From: Prosthecobacter debontii
Lineage (GTDB): Bacteria; Verrucomicrobiota; Verrucomicrobiia; Verrucomicrobiales; Akkermansiaceae
NCBI GenBank assembly: GCA_945869855.1
Contig: CAMBQC010000003.1
Coordinates: 1-50,610, forward strand
Direction: 5' to 3'
DNA length: 50,610 nucleotides
The translations under genes and the position numbers were made by a program. This document shows positions 16,136-25,500 of this stretch, in pieces. The notes under the pieces were generated by a model. That model was given only the letters and a program-made list of their open reading frames with translations. It was not told the DNA's origin and made no database searches. Within the stretch, counting starts at the first letter, position 1, and every line of letters begins with the position of its first letter.

Positions 16136-17119
16136 CAACTTAACCAGCTCCGCCTCGATAATTTTTTCGCACTCGGCGATCTGCTGGGAGCGGCGGGCGC
16201 GGGCTTCGTTGGCGAGTTGCTCGAGGGCGTCGATGTCGTAGAGATAGATCTCCTCGATCTCGCCGACGGCGTGCTCGATGTCGCGCGGAACGGCGATATC
16301 GATGAGAAACAACGGGCGGAATTTGCGCGCGCGGCGGACGGACTCGATATCCTTCGCGTGGATCACGGTGTGCGGCGCGCCGGTGGAGGAGATGACGACG
16401 TCCACGTCCTTGAGCACAGGCAGCCAATCATCGAAACGCACCGCCCGCCCGTTCATCTCAGCGGCCAGCTCCAAGGCACGCTCGTGGGTGCGGTTCGCGA
16501 CGATCACCGATTTCGCGCCGCGCGAGACGAGGGCTTTCGCCGTCAGGCGGCTCATCTCCCCCGCACCGAGCACCATCACCTCGCTGTCCTTCAGGTGGCC
16601 GAAAATTTTCTCCGCCAATTCCACCGCCACGTTGCCGATGGAGGTGGAACCCTCCTGAATCGATGTCTGCGTGCGGACTTTTTTTCCGACACCGAAGACT
16701 TTCTGGAAAAGGCGGTTCAGCGTGGGGCCCGTAGCTCCCGCCTCGTGCGCAGCCTGGTAGGCCTGCTTCACCTGGCCGAAGATTTCCGTCTCGCCGAGCA
16801 ACATGGAGTCCAGCCCGCTGACGACCTTGCAGAGATGCCGCACAGCATCGGCCTTGCGATGGAGGTAGAAGGGCTCCATGTGGCCATGGACTTTTTCCGC
16901 GAGGCCATCCTCCAGCCGTCGCACCGCCTCCCCCGCATCCTCGGCGGCGAGGTAGAACTCGGTGCGGTTGCAGGTGGAAACGACCACGCCTTCCGCCGCG
17001 CCCGCCGTTTCTAACAGACTCCGAGCGGCCTCACCGAGCTTGGTGTTGCCCACGGCAAAGCGCTCGCGCACCTCGACGGGCGCCGTTCTGTGATTCAGTC
17101 CCAGGCAGGCGAGTTCCAT
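16130..17119 (-). CDS. hemA: Glutamyl-tRNA reductase, short form ending in a repeat
   Basis: This 329-residue enzyme would reduce glutamyl-tRNA to glutamate-1-semialdehyde, the first step of C5 haem synthesis. MELACLGLNHRTAPVEVRER and VVSTCNRTEFY are visible, with the nucleophile at Cys50, plus LGETEIFGQVKQAY and the NADPH motif VLGAGEMSRL. The protein stops after the spinal helix (QQIAECEKIIEAELVKLF) and has none of the roughly 90-residue C-terminal dimerisation domain of E. coli HemA. The final Phe codon and TGA belong to the 137-bp repeat. Short HemA proteins exist in Chlamydiota (recalled, not checked), so truncation by the repeat is possible but not proven. The start overlaps the upstream CcsA-like stop by one base (TGATG). 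Confidence 0.9.
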   Translation of the reverse strand: MELACLGLNHRTAPVEVRERFAVGNTKLGEAARSLLETAGAAEGVVVSTCNRTEFYLAAEDAGEAVRRLEDGLAEKVHGHMEPFYLHRKADAVRHLCKVVSGLDSMLLGETEIFGQVKQAYQAAHEAGATGPTLNRLFQKVFGVGKKVRTQTSIQEGSTSIGNVAVELAEKIFGHLKDSEVMVLGAGEMSRLTAKALVSRGAKSVIVANRTHERALELAAEMNGRAVRFDDWLPVLKDVDVVISSTGAPHTVIHAKDIESVRRARKFRPLFLIDIAVPRDIEHAVGEIEEIYLYDIDALEQLANEARARRSQQIAECEKIIEAELVKLF

Positions 17120-17886
17120 CAGACGAAAGCGAAAACCCCCAGTGAAAGAATGAACAGCGCGACCGCCCCCAGCGCGAACCGCCGCCCGGTGATGCCGCGG
17201 ATCCGCTTCACCGCCATCAGTGCGACGTATCCCGTCCACACCGCCACCGCCGCGATCAGGTGCGCCCACGCGCCATCCCCGTGCGGCATCAACAAACCCG
17301 CCACCAGCCCGATGGTCAGCAGGATCATCCCGATCCACAGCAGCCTCTCCAAGGAAACAAGCAGCTCACGCACCGGCGGCAGGTTCCGGAAAAGCCCGCT
17401 TTTCAAATCGTGATCCTTAAGTTGTCGGTCGAGCATAAGAAACATGACCCCGGCCACCGCCGCGAGCGCCAGCGCGCCGTAAGCCAGCACCGACATCGCG
17501 GAGTGCGTCTCGCCCCACGGGTTCGTGTTCAGGATTTTTTCCGGATTCGCGGCGAGCCGGCTCGGCAGAAGTGCGAAGCCCTGGAAAAGGACAACCACCG
17601 GCGCGGTGAACACCCCGAGCAGGGAAATCCGGTACATCGGCCCGACGAGCAGGTAGAAAAGGGTCAGCGACCAAGCGAGATACACGGAAATTTCACCGAT
17701 GCTCCGCAATGGGCACGCCCCGCGCATTTCCCCCCGGATCACGAGGTAGCCCATCTGGCAGAGCAGCGCGGCGATCATCCACCACACGGTCCATCGGCTC
17801 TTGTTCCCGTGCCTCAGAATCAGCAAGCCGCGCACCCCCGCCACAGCGGCGAGTGTGGTTGCAGCGATCAAAAACCAGCGATCCAT
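17119..17886 (-). CDS. CcsA/HemX-like membrane protein
   Basis: This 255-residue integral membrane protein has about eight hydrophobic helices and belongs to the cytochrome c assembly (CcmC/CcsA/HemX) superfamily. NPWGETHSAMSVLAYGALALAA and WAHLIAAVAVWTGY give histidines in the positions that bind haem in family members. The tryptophan-rich WWD motif is not evident, so HemX is a closer fit than CcsA. It is translationally coupled to hemA through a one-base TGATG overlap. A hemX-hemA order is known from Bacillus, where HemX affects HemA level, and a similar role is plausible. The long second CcsA protein at 27562-29424 is the better candidate for actual cytochrome c maturation. Confidence 0.82.
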   Translation of the reverse strand: MDRWFLIAATTLAAVAGVRGLLILRHGNKSRWTVWWMIAALLCQMGYLVIRGEMRGACPLRSIGEISVYLAWSLTLFYLLVGPMYRISLLGVFTAPVVVLFQGFALLPSRLAANPEKILNTNPWGETHSAMSVLAYGALALAAVAGVMFLMLDRQLKDHDLKSGLFRNLPPVRELLVSLERLLWIGMILLTIGLVAGLLMPHGDGAWAHLIAAVAVWTGYVALMAVKRIRGITGRRFALGAVALFILSLGVFAFV

Positions 17887-17929
17887 GCCCCTTCCATCGT
17901 CGCAAAGCGGCGGTCATGCAAGCACTGAG

Positions 17930-17948
17930 CGTGGCGGCGGATTGCATC
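17930..17948. repeat. Dispersed 19-bp repeat, copy 1
   Basis: CGTGGCGGCGGATTGCATC occurs here and, inverted, at 44315-44333. After a variable stretch both sites continue with CATGCCC, so the similarity extends beyond the exact match. At 44 kb the sequence forms a hairpin. This copy lies upstream of the CcsA/HemX-like start. Confidence 0.6.
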
Positions 17949-18002
17949 TGATATCCATGCCCAATGGATTACGGCTTGCCGGAGGAGAGGTAAAAAAATG
18001 AG

Positions 18003-18140
18003 GGGGAGCACACGTGCCCTCGCCGGAAACTTGGCTGGAGATGGGGCGGGCGTTGTTTCGCTTTTATGGCGCACAGGATCTTTCCGGCCAGCGGACCGCG
18101 AAGGCGCGCTCCGCAACACGCGAGGGCGCGTGTGCTCCCC
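18003..18140. repeat. GGGGAGCACACG element, decayed copy
   Basis: The right end (18113-18140) matches the 28-bp terminal repeat of the element at 37506-37629 except at its innermost bases. The left end (18003-18020) keeps GGGGAGCACACGTGCCCT and then diverges. The interior differs from the 37-kb copy. It lies 6 nt beyond the miaA stop codon and may serve as its 3' hairpin. Confidence 0.75.
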
Positions 18141-18146
18141 TAGGAT

Positions 18147-19001
18147 TCACAACTCCGCGCGCCGCAGCCATTTTTCCCTGCGGAACCATGTCTCCTGCCG
18201 TTTCGCATATTGGCGAGTGGCGGCGGTGATGAGTTCGGCGCATTCAGCGCGGTCGATCTCGCCGGAAAGCAGGCGGCGGATTTCCTTCACGCCGATCGCT
18301 TTTTCCCAATTTCCCGGCACGCCATCCAGCACAGCGACCTCCTGGACAGCTCCATCAGCCAGCATCTTTTCCGTCCTCAGAGCAATGCGGCGGTGTAGAT
18401 CTTCGCGGCCTCGGATCAGCCAGATACCTCGGAGAGTCGCCTCGACGGCACGGGTTTTTTCCTCCCAGGAGTCGCGCATTTCGGAAACTTTTTTTCCGCT
18501 CAGCAAGCAGATCTCCAGCGCCCGGGAAACGTAACGAGGGTTGTGTCGATCCACCCGCGCGGCCTCGGCGGGGTCGAGTTTCTCCAGTTCTGCGAAAAGT
18601 TCCTCCAGCGGGCGGGCGTCCATCACCGCGCGCAGTTTGCCATCGCCCTGCGGAAGCGGCGAAGGGCCGTGAGTGAGGAACTTGAGGTAAAGCCCGGAGC
18701 CGCCCACCACAATGGGCGTTTTCCCGCGCGAGCGGATCTCGGCGATCACCGCGCCCGCCATCTCCACGTAACGTCCCGCGTCGCAGCGGTCACCGGGCGC
18801 CAGAACGCCGAAAAGATGATGCGGCGCAGCCGCCCTTTCCGCGGGCGAGGGCGCGGCGCTGAGCGTCTCGATGCCATGAAAAAGCTGGAAGGCGTCGCCA
18901 TTTACGATCTCGCCGCCGGTCTCTAGTGCGAGCAAGAGGGCGTATGCCGTCTTTCCCGACGCCGTCGCGCCGCACACGTAGATCGGCTCCGTGCCTGTCA
19001 T
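18147..19001 (-). CDS. miaA: tRNA dimethylallyltransferase
   Basis: This 284-residue enzyme adds the dimethylallyl group to A37 of tRNAs reading U-starting codons. The P-loop is GATASGKT (11-18), followed by the GDAFQLFHGIETLSAAPS block, where the family has DSMQVYRG, and then HHLFGV. IVVGGSGLYLKFL (GGTGLY family motif) and NPRYVSRALEICLLSGKKVSE follow. The C-terminal AIGVKEIRRLLSGEIDRAE and ATRQYAKRQETWFRR blocks are typical. It is slightly shorter than E. coli MiaA (316) but has all core motifs. Its start overlaps the stop of the mscS-type gene by ATGA, making a coupled unit. Confidence 0.95.
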   Translation of the reverse strand: MTGTEPIYVCGATASGKTAYALLLALETGGEIVNGDAFQLFHGIETLSAAPSPAERAAAPHHLFGVLAPGDRCDAGRYVEMAGAVIAEIRSRGKTPIVVGGSGLYLKFLTHGPSPLPQGDGKLRAVMDARPLEELFAELEKLDPAEAARVDRHNPRYVSRALEICLLSGKKVSEMRDSWEEKTRAVEATLRGIWLIRGREDLHRRIALRTEKMLADGAVQEVAVLDGVPGNWEKAIGVKEIRRLLSGEIDRAECAELITAATRQYAKRQETWFRREKWLRRAEL

Positions 19002-21313
19002 GGCAAGCTGAGTTTCGCGCTGCTTGTGGGGGTGTCTGCGGCGCGTCTCCTCGCCTCCTCTGCTTCTAATAACGGAGGGTGCAGGCTCACTCCGAGTTCG
19101 GTGAGACCCTTTTCGATCATGATGCGCAGGTCGCTCGCCACGACGAGGCTGTTGGTCTTGTCGTTTAGCTCGATCCAGAAATACAGAGTGAACTCCACCA
19201 AGGTGGCGCCGAAATTCGACATCACCGCGAACGGGGCTGGATCTTTAAGGATGAGTCCATGGCGCGCCGCCGCATCGTTCAAGAAATCGATCACTGATTG
19301 CGCGGGCGAACCATAGACCACCCCAACCGTCAGCTCGCGGCGCAGCAGGCGGGAGTTTAACGTCCAGTTCACTACCCGGTTTTCGAGGAATAGCGAGTTG
19401 GGAATCAGGTTCTCGATACCGTTGAACCCGCGGACAATGGACGAGCGGGTGTTGATTTCCGAGACCACCCCGTTAATCCCGTCCACCTCGATGATGTCGC
19501 CGACGCGGACTTTCCTCTCGAACAGCAGGATGATGCCGCTAATGAAGTTCTTGATGATTGTCTGCGTGCCGAAGCCGACGCCGATGGCCAGCGCGCCGGC
19601 GAGGAACGCGAAGATCGTGATCGGTATGCTCAACCAACTGAGCGTGGCAAACGCGAGCAAAAACGCGACCAGCAGCATCAGCCAGTTCCTGAGGGTGCGT
19701 GCCTGAGCCTCCCCGATAAGCCGGCGGTGGATTAGGATGCGCTGGACACGGCGGCTGATCATCGCCGCGATGAGATAGGCGATAACGAAAAGCACCACCG
19801 CCGTGATAATATCGCCGAGGCTTACGAAACGCATCTGGGCGACTTTCTGCCCGTCGATCTCGATGGTTTCCTCGTAGCTGTTCACTGATATGTTCCAGAG
19901 CCTATTGAGGGCATCCCATCCTTTGGAAAATGCTTCCGTGACGGGCATATACCACGGAGCTTCCTCCTTCGCCCGGTAGTCGGCAATCCAGCGAGAGAGG
20001 GTCCTACGTTGGTTCACGATGCTCTGATGCGCGCGCTGAACGATCGCCTGCTTCTCCCATAGAACGGTCCGCTGCCTGCTCAGTAATGGGAGCTTCGGAT
20101 CGTCGGCGGAAACTAACGACAAGCGCGACTGCTGCTTGCCTACGTCCGCTGCAACGGCAGCGAGCTCGTTCTTCGCAACGACATCCAATGCATCAAGCTG
20201 CGCATACATTGCCGTAAGCGTCTCCAATGCATGTTTCCTATTCTCGGGACTCTTGGGTGTAAGGAGTTCGAAACGGCTCTCATAGGCCTCAGGAACAAAA
20301 GCCTCGATCAGGACGAAGGAATCGAGGAAGTCGGAGAGCGCCTGCAGGGAATCGGCCTCCAGCACAGCGGTCTCTACATTGAGTTCGGCGAGCTCGATAG
20401 ACCCAGGAACGGGCTCCGGATTTTCCCTAGCTTTGGTGAGTGCGGCGGCTGCGGAAACCTTCTCGTCATGTATCTTCCCCAGCCTTTTCCGCACATTTGC
20501 CAGCTCCTTGCGCAAAGCAGCTTGGCGGTCTGCGGATGCAGACTTGATTCGATCCATATCCTCACTGGTGAACGAAAGATTGTCGCCCGCCTCCTTGATT
20601 TTGCGATTAAGCAGCGAGATCTCAACCGATCCACTGGCGATCAAGTATTCCAGCGACGATAGAGAGTATTTGAGGCTGCTGGCGCGAATGAAGTATGCCC
20701 TTTGCTTCGCCTTTGCGGTTTCCAGCTTCCACTGACTGGCTGCATCATTCGCGTCCGGCTTGGAGAGCGCAGCAATCTGCTCTTCCACCGCTTTTGATTC
20801 CTTGAGTAGTCCATCCAGGGTGGTTGTATAGACATGTGCCGAAGAGCGGTTCGATGCCTGCTTCCCTTCCACCGCCTCTTTTTTCTCCAGGAGTTCGTCA
20901 ACCATCAGAACGGAGTAAGGAGGCGGAGTATCGAAGCCCTTCCAGGCGGCGGCGGCGGCTTCCAGCTCTTTTAACGTATCCTTGGAACCCTGTATAACGT
21001 CGAGAATCAGAAGGTGACGCGTTATAGCGAGGAGAGCCTGGTCGAAGATCCTGCGGCGCGTCGAAATATCAATGGAATCGATGCCTTCGGGAAGTTGGCC
21101 GGAGTCGCTGTAGCGGTTCAGGCGTTCCAGTCCCGCTTCCTCCTCGGTTTTCCATTTCAGCAACTGGGTCCGGAGATTCGGGGACTCCTTAGCCTTCTCG
21201 GCTGGCGCTGCGCCTGCCTGTTCCAAAATCTTCCCCATTTGCGCGGCAGCGGGAAGGCATGCGACAGCAAGACAAAGCAGCACAGCTGCAAAATATGACT
21301 TAGATTTCACCAC
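18998..21313 (-). CDS. MscS-family mechanosensitive channel with large periplasmic domain
   Basis: This 771-residue channel subunit relieves hypo-osmotic stress. It has a signal peptide ending LPAAAQ and a long coiled-coil-rich periplasmic region to about residue 490, as in MscK/MscM-type members. Transmembrane helices follow from about 515, including ALAIGVGFGTQTIIKNFISGI, the glycine/alanine-rich pore helix TM3. The MscS beta domain shows KVRVGDIIEVDGINGVVSEINTRSSIVRGFNGIENLIPNS. The start is GTG at 21313, overlapping the rsgA 3' end by 14 nt; a second GTG follows directly. The 3' end overlaps miaA by ATGA, so rsgA, mscS and miaA form one operon. Confidence 0.92.
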   Translation of the reverse strand: MVKSKSYFAAVLLCLAVACLPAAAQMGKILEQAGAAPAEKAKESPNLRTQLLKWKTEEEAGLERLNRYSDSGQLPEGIDSIDISTRRRIFDQALLAITRHLLILDVIQGSKDTLKELEAAAAAWKGFDTPPPYSVLMVDELLEKKEAVEGKQASNRSSAHVYTTTLDGLLKESKAVEEQIAALSKPDANDAASQWKLETAKAKQRAYFIRASSLKYSLSSLEYLIASGSVEISLLNRKIKEAGDNLSFTSEDMDRIKSASADRQAALRKELANVRKRLGKIHDEKVSAAAALTKARENPEPVPGSIELAELNVETAVLEADSLQALSDFLDSFVLIEAFVPEAYESRFELLTPKSPENRKHALETLTAMYAQLDALDVVAKNELAAVAADVGKQQSRLSLVSADDPKLPLLSRQRTVLWEKQAIVQRAHQSIVNQRRTLSRWIADYRAKEEAPWYMPVTEAFSKGWDALNRLWNISVNSYEETIEIDGQKVAQMRFVSLGDIITAVVLFVIAYLIAAMISRRVQRILIHRRLIGEAQARTLRNWLMLLVAFLLAFATLSWLSIPITIFAFLAGALAIGVGFGTQTIIKNFISGIILLFERKVRVGDIIEVDGINGVVSEINTRSSIVRGFNGIENLIPNSLFLENRVVNWTLNSRLLRRELTVGVVYGSPAQSVIDFLNDAAARHGLILKDPAPFAVMSNFGATLVEFTLYFWIELNDKTNSLVVASDLRIMIEKGLTELGVSLHPPLLEAEEARRRAADTPTSSAKLSLP

Positions 21314-22415
21314 GTTCGTCTTTTTCGAGTTGGATTCGGTCGTCGAGGTTGCGCGCTTTGACGCGGTGGTTGCGTTTGTGCCAACGCTCGGTGGCCATCT
21401 GGCGTTTTTTCGCGCGTTTGCGGAGGGCTTCGATTTCGGTTTCGAGGTTCAGGAAAGATTCATAGCGGGCGGGATCGAGTTTTCCCTCCGTGACAGCCTT
21501 ACGGATCGCACAGCCCGCGTCGTTCACGTGGCTGCAATCGGAATACCTGCACTCGGCAGTGAGCGCGGCAACGTCCTCGAAGCTGCCGCGCAGCGTGGAC
21601 TCGTCCGTCCACATCTGGATCTCGCGCATCCCGGGGTTGTCGATCAGCATCCCGCCGCCGTCCAGCGGGACAAGCTCGCGGGTGGTGGTGGTGTGGCGGC
21701 CTTTGCCGGTGGTCTCGTTCACCTCGCTCGTCCACTGCCATTCCTCACCGTAGAGCTGGTTCACGAGGGTCGATTTCCCCACCCCGCTGGAACCTACGAT
21801 GCACATCGTAACTCCCGGCGCGAGATGCGAGCGGATCGCTTTCAAGCCCTCCCCTTTCAGCGCGGAGGTGATGTGAACGGCCGCGTCCGTAGATAGCGCT
21901 GAAATTCCCGCCGCAGCCTGTTTCAGCTCCGTCTTGGTGAAAAGGTCGGACTTGTTCAGCAACACCACGGGCTTCGCGCCGCTGAGATGGATCAGCGTGA
22001 AATAGCGCTCCATGCGGCGGAGGTTGAAATCCGAACCGGCGTCCGTGACCACGGTGACGACATCGATGTTCGCTCCGATCACCTGCGCCTGGCTGCTGTT
22101 GCCGGGCATTTTCCGGGAAAACACCGTGCGGCGCGGGAGCTGGGCGCGGATCACGTGCGGGTTGTCGTCGTCTCCCTCCTCGATCGCCACCCAATCCCCA
22201 ACGGCAGGCAGATCGGAATCCACCACCGCCGCGTTCCAGAGCCGCCCGCAGAGGATGCAGTGGATCTCCTCGCCGCCATCGAGGAACGCGGAGAAATTGA
22301 TCGAGGTCTCTCGGATCAGGCGCGCGGGAACCCAGCCTTTTTCGCGATAGGGCGCGAAGGCGGTTTCAAGTTCCGGAGTCCAGCCGAGTTCCTTGAGAGT
22401 CATGGGCAGCGGCAA
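21300..22415 (-). CDS. rsgA: Ribosome biogenesis GTPase RsgA
   Basis: This 371-residue circularly permuted GTPase checks 30S subunit maturation. An OB-fold occupies about residues 30-110. GTPase motifs come in the permuted order: G4 NKSD (154-157), G1 GSSGVGKST (208-216) and G3 DNPG (259-262), with the RHTTTTRELV switch region. The zinc site is C289, C294, H296 and C302. The basic C-terminus (RKRAKKRQMATERWHKRNHR) fits rRNA binding. Some features (MPLPMTLKELGW start, EQ-type spacing) match the longer RsgA2-like variants of mixed bacterial phyla. It overlaps the downstream mscS gene by 14 nt. Confidence 0.95.
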   Translation of the reverse strand: MPLPMTLKELGWTPELETAFAPYREKGWVPARLIRETSINFSAFLDGGEEIHCILCGRLWNAAVVDSDLPAVGDWVAIEEGDDDNPHVIRAQLPRRTVFSRKMPGNSSQAQVIGANIDVVTVVTDAGSDFNLRRMERYFTLIHLSGAKPVVLLNKSDLFTKTELKQAAAGISALSTDAAVHITSALKGEGLKAIRSHLAPGVTMCIVGSSGVGKSTLVNQLYGEEWQWTSEVNETTGKGRHTTTTRELVPLDGGGMLIDNPGMREIQMWTDESTLRGSFEDVAALTAECRYSDCSHVNDAGCAIRKAVTEGKLDPARYESFLNLETEIEALRKRAKKRQMATERWHKRNHRVKARNLDDRIQLEKDERGEI

Positions 22416-22458
22416 ATTAACCGAGGTTCGCCCCGTGATCGAGAACTTCCCGCAAGTC

Positions 22459-23640
22459 TCACAGCCTCACCTCAATCGCAGCGATGGCATTCTGGGCTTT
22501 TTCGCGTGCCTTTTCGATATCGCTACCCCTTGCGAGCGCGACGCCCATCCGGCGTTTGCCCGCGACATTGGGTTTTCCGAAAAGGCGAATTTGGGTATCA
22601 GGCTCGGCGAGTGCGTTTTCGAGCCCGCCGTAGCATATGGAATGCGATTCCCCCTCGACGAGCAGCACCGCCGAGGCCGAGGGCCCGTGGAGCCGGATCT
22701 CCGCAATCGGCAACCCGAGGATCGCGCGCGCATGCAGGGCGAACTGCGAAAGATCCTGCGAAATCATCGTAACCATGCCGGTGTCATGGGGACGCGGCGA
22801 GACCTCGGAGAAGATGATCTCGTCACCTTTCACGAACAGCTCCACGCCGAAAATCCCGCGGCCGCCGAGAGCGTCGGTGACGGCCTTGGCGCAGTCCATC
22901 GCCCTCTGGCGAGCGATCTCGCTCATCGGCTGCGGCTGCCAGCTTTCACGATAGTCGCCATCGACCTGGATGTGGCCGATGGGTTCGCAGAACGATGTGC
23001 CGCCCGCATGACGCACGGTGAGCTGCGTGATCTCGTAATCGAAATCCACGAAGCCCTCGACGATCACCTTCCCCTTCCCCCCCCTGCCGCCTTTCTGCGC
23101 GTAATCCCACGCCGCCTGGATGTCCTCGGGGCTCTTGACGGTGCTCTGGCCTTTGCCGGAGGAGCTCATGATCGGTTTCACCACGCAGGGCAGGCCGATC
23201 TCCTCCACGGCGGCATGATAGTCCCCTTCGGCGGCGAAACGGTAGGGCGAGGTTTTTAAACCGAGTTCCTCGGCGGCGAGCCGGCGGATGCCCTCGCGGT
23301 TCATCGTGAGTTGCGTGGCGCGCGCCGTGGGGATGACCGCGACGAGTCCCTCCGCCTCGATTTCCGCGAGCGTGTCCGTCGCGATCGCCTCCACCTCGGG
23401 TATGATTAGGTGAGGGCGCTCGGCCTCGATCACTGCGCGCAGCGCGGCGCCGTCGAGCATGGAAACGACATGAGTACGATCCGCCACCTGCATCGCCGGC
23501 GCGTTCGCGTAGCTGTCCACTGCGATGACCTCGACGCCGTAGCGCTGCAACTCGATCACCACCTCCTTCCCCAGCTCGCCCGAGCCGCAAAGCATCACGC
23601 GCGTCGCGCCGTCAGTGAAAGGAGTGCCGATACTTGCCAT
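22459..23640 (-). CDS. purT: Formate-dependent phosphoribosylglycinamide formyltransferase
   Basis: This 393-residue ATP-grasp enzyme makes formyl-GAR from GAR, formate and ATP in purine synthesis, an alternative to folate-dependent PurN. The N-terminal domain has [22 protein letters not shown]. The ATP-grasp core has [33 protein letters not shown] and [28 protein letters not shown]. The C-terminal part has [19 protein letters not shown] and [10 protein letters not shown]. Length and all blocks match E. coli PurT (392 residues). It is probably transcribed alone; a 43-nt gap separates it from rsgA. Confidence 0.97.
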   Translation of the reverse strand: MASIGTPFTDGATRVMLCGSGELGKEVVIELQRYGVEVIAVDSYANAPAMQVADRTHVVSMLDGAALRAVIEAERPHLIIPEVEAIATDTLAEIEAEGLVAVIPTARATQLTMNREGIRRLAAEELGLKTSPYRFAAEGDYHAAVEEIGLPCVVKPIMSSSGKGQSTVKSPEDIQAAWDYAQKGGRGGKGKVIVEGFVDFDYEITQLTVRHAGGTSFCEPIGHIQVDGDYRESWQPQPMSEIARQRAMDCAKAVTDALGGRGIFGVELFVKGDEIIFSEVSPRPHDTGMVTMISQDLSQFALHARAILGLPIAEIRLHGPSASAVLLVEGESHSICYGGLENALAEPDTQIRLFGKPNVAGKRRMGVALARGSDIEKAREKAQNAIAAIEVRL

Positions 23641-23698
23641 GCGGAAATACTAGAAAGCGATGCCTGTCTGCGCGAGCCAAATTCGGGGGTCCGCACCG

Positions 23699-24085
23699 CT
23701 AGCAGGGCACCGCCGATGCCACCGATCCGACAGCTTCGAGAAACGCGTTGACGATGCCCGTCGTGATGCGTACGCGCTTGAAGATGATGTCGCACAAAAA
23801 ACCGAACACGACTGAGTTCGCGGAGGTGAAGATGCGGATGTTGCGTTTTAGGTCGGCGACGACGCGGGCGTAGTTCGACTGGATGAAATCGGTGATCCCT
23901 TGGTTCGCTTTTTGGAGAAGACGGATCTGCTCGCTGGTGCCATAAAAGGGCGAGTAACCATTTCCAAAGCGACCGCCAAAACTCTTCAATGTGACCTTGA
24001 CGGAAACGCATGAAAAGATGGCGCACAGTGTCAGTTCCAGGAAAACGTTCGATGCCAAGCAAGGCGTGAAGCGCTTTGTCAGCAC
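23699..24085 (-). pseudogene. Shortened conserved membrane protein, probable internal deletion
   Basis: This 128-residue frame starts at GTG 24085. The N-terminus has one hydrophobic segment (NVFLELTLCAIFSCVSV), then YSPFYGTSEQIRLLQKANQGITDFI and LKRNIRIFTSANSVVFGFL. It then passes straight into CDIIFKRVRITTGIVNAFLEAVGSVASAVPC. From memory, a widespread hypothetical family has the same beginning and end but about 50-60 more residues of membrane helices between them. If so, an in-frame deletion joined two FGFL-like sites. Function is unknown in the family. It may still be expressed because no stop is seen. The frame 23595-24062 in another phase is less convincing. Confidence 0.45.
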
Positions 24086-24323
24086 GGAGCCAAGCCGTGC
24101 GCGCGAGGCGAACTAGCCGAGCGCGAAAAAAGGGTTACAAATCGTTTGTATTTTTGGTGAAGGGAGGCGGCGTGTGGTTATTTGACACAACTCATCTACC
24201 ATATGACCTGAAGCCAAACGATGCTTTACTCAACTTTGGATTTAGGGTTCATAATTCCTTGTTTCGGTCGGTAAAATCCACCGAGCTCGTTTTACTCCTC
24301 ATAATGAGTCCGATTTCCTGTGC
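24086..24323. other. AT-rich spacer with no recognised gene
   Basis: This 238-bp stretch is clearly richer in A and T than its surroundings (for example TACAAATCGTTTGTATTTTT, with the inverted pair ACAAA and TTTGT). It separates the 3' end of the aldose epimerase gene from the start of the shortened hypothetical gene. A plus-strand frame crosses it but shows no known domain. With the neighbouring fragment it may be a remnant of transferred DNA. Confidence 0.4.
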
Positions 24324-25478
24324 CTATTCGGCGAGGAACCGGTGAACCATGGTGTGGGAATAGGTCTCGCCGGGACGCAGCACTGCAGTCGGAAAATCCG
24401 GGTGGTTGGGCGCGTCGGGGAAATTTTCGGTTTCGAGGCAGAGAGCGGTGCGGTGGGCGTATTTTACGCCGCCCTTGCCGGCCACGGTGCCGTCGAGGAA
24501 GTTGCCGCCGTAAAACTGGATGGCGGGCTGGTCAGTGTCGATTTCCATGACCCGACCGCTGTCCGGTTCCTTGAGGCGCGCGGCGAGGCGGAGGCCATCG
24601 GCTTTACGCAGCACCCAGGCGTGGTCGTAGCCGCCTCCGAATTTCAACGCTTCGAAATCGGCTTCTACGCGCTCTCCGATGGCGGTGGGTTTGGTAAAAT
24701 CCATCGGGGTGCCAACCACCGGGGCGATCTCGCCCGTGGGAATGAGTCCGGCGTTGGTCGGAAGATAGTGATCGGCAGCGAGCTGCAACTGGTGCCGATT
24801 GATCGGGATCTGCGGATTGCCGCTGAGGTTCCAATAGGAGTGGTGCACGAGGTTGATGACGGTGGGGGCATCGGTGGTGGCGTTAGCTTCCCATTTGAGT
24901 TCGTTGTCATTATTGAGGGAGTATCTGACCTTTACTGATAAATTTCCGGGGTAGCCTTCCTCACCGTCTTTGGAGAGATAAGTGAACTCGACGCTGTTTT
25001 CGCCGACCGTCTTTCCGGACCAAAGGACTTTATCGAAACCAGTCACACCGCCATGGAGGTGGCAGGGAATGCCGCCCGGATCGTTGTTTGTAGGGAGGCT
25101 GTATTCCTTGCCATCGAGGGTGAACTTGCCTTTTCCGATGCGGTTTCCAAAGCGCCCGACGGTGGCACCAAAATACGAGGTATTAGTCAGCCAGCCGTCG
25201 AACGTGTCGTAGCCGTGGGTCACGTCGGCCAGTTTGCCGTCGCGGTCGGGGACTTCCATCGAGACGAGGATGGCGCCGTATTCGGTGACTCGGGCGCGCA
25301 GTCCGTTGGCGTTGGTCAGGGTGAAAATTGCCACCTCGCGACCGTCGGGCATCTTGCCGTAGACCTCGCGAACAACGCCTCCAGCGGCGGTTTCGCCGGA
25401 GTCAGCGGGTTTCCCGCATGATGAGAAAGTGAATGCGGCGAGCGGTGCTAGCAGAAGCATGGATACATGGGGTTTCAT
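24324..25478 (-). CDS. galM: Aldose 1-epimerase lipoprotein (GalM family)
   Basis: This 384-residue mutarotase interconverts alpha and beta anomers of aldoses. The signal peptide ends with a lipobox, FTFSSC, so Cys21 is expected to be lipidated and the enzyme to sit in the periplasm or outer membrane, unlike cytoplasmic E. coli GalM. GalM-fold signatures are YGAILVSMEVPDRDG, GATVGRFGNRIGKGKF, CHLHGG, VINLVHHSYWNLSG (catalytic His) and the C-terminal CLETENFPDAPNHPDFP (catalytic Glu). Lipoprotein mutarotases are frequent in polysaccharide-degrading bacteria. It is transcribed leftward; a perfect 7-bp inverted repeat lies 22 nt upstream of its start codon. Confidence 0.93.
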   Translation of the reverse strand: MKPHVSMLLLAPLAAFTFSSCGKPADSGETAAGGVVREVYGKMPDGREVAIFTLTNANGLRARVTEYGAILVSMEVPDRDGKLADVTHGYDTFDGWLTNTSYFGATVGRFGNRIGKGKFTLDGKEYSLPTNNDPGGIPCHLHGGVTGFDKVLWSGKTVGENSVEFTYLSKDGEEGYPGNLSVKVRYSLNNDNELKWEANATTDAPTVINLVHHSYWNLSGNPQIPINRHQLQLAADHYLPTNAGLIPTGEIAPVVGTPMDFTKPTAIGERVEADFEALKFGGGYDHAWVLRKADGLRLAARLKEPDSGRVMEIDTDQPAIQFYGGNFLDGTVAGKGGVKYAHRTALCLETENFPDAPNHPDFPTAVLRPGETYSHTMVHRFLAE

Positions 25479-25500
25479 AGTGGATTCGGGATGTTGGTTA

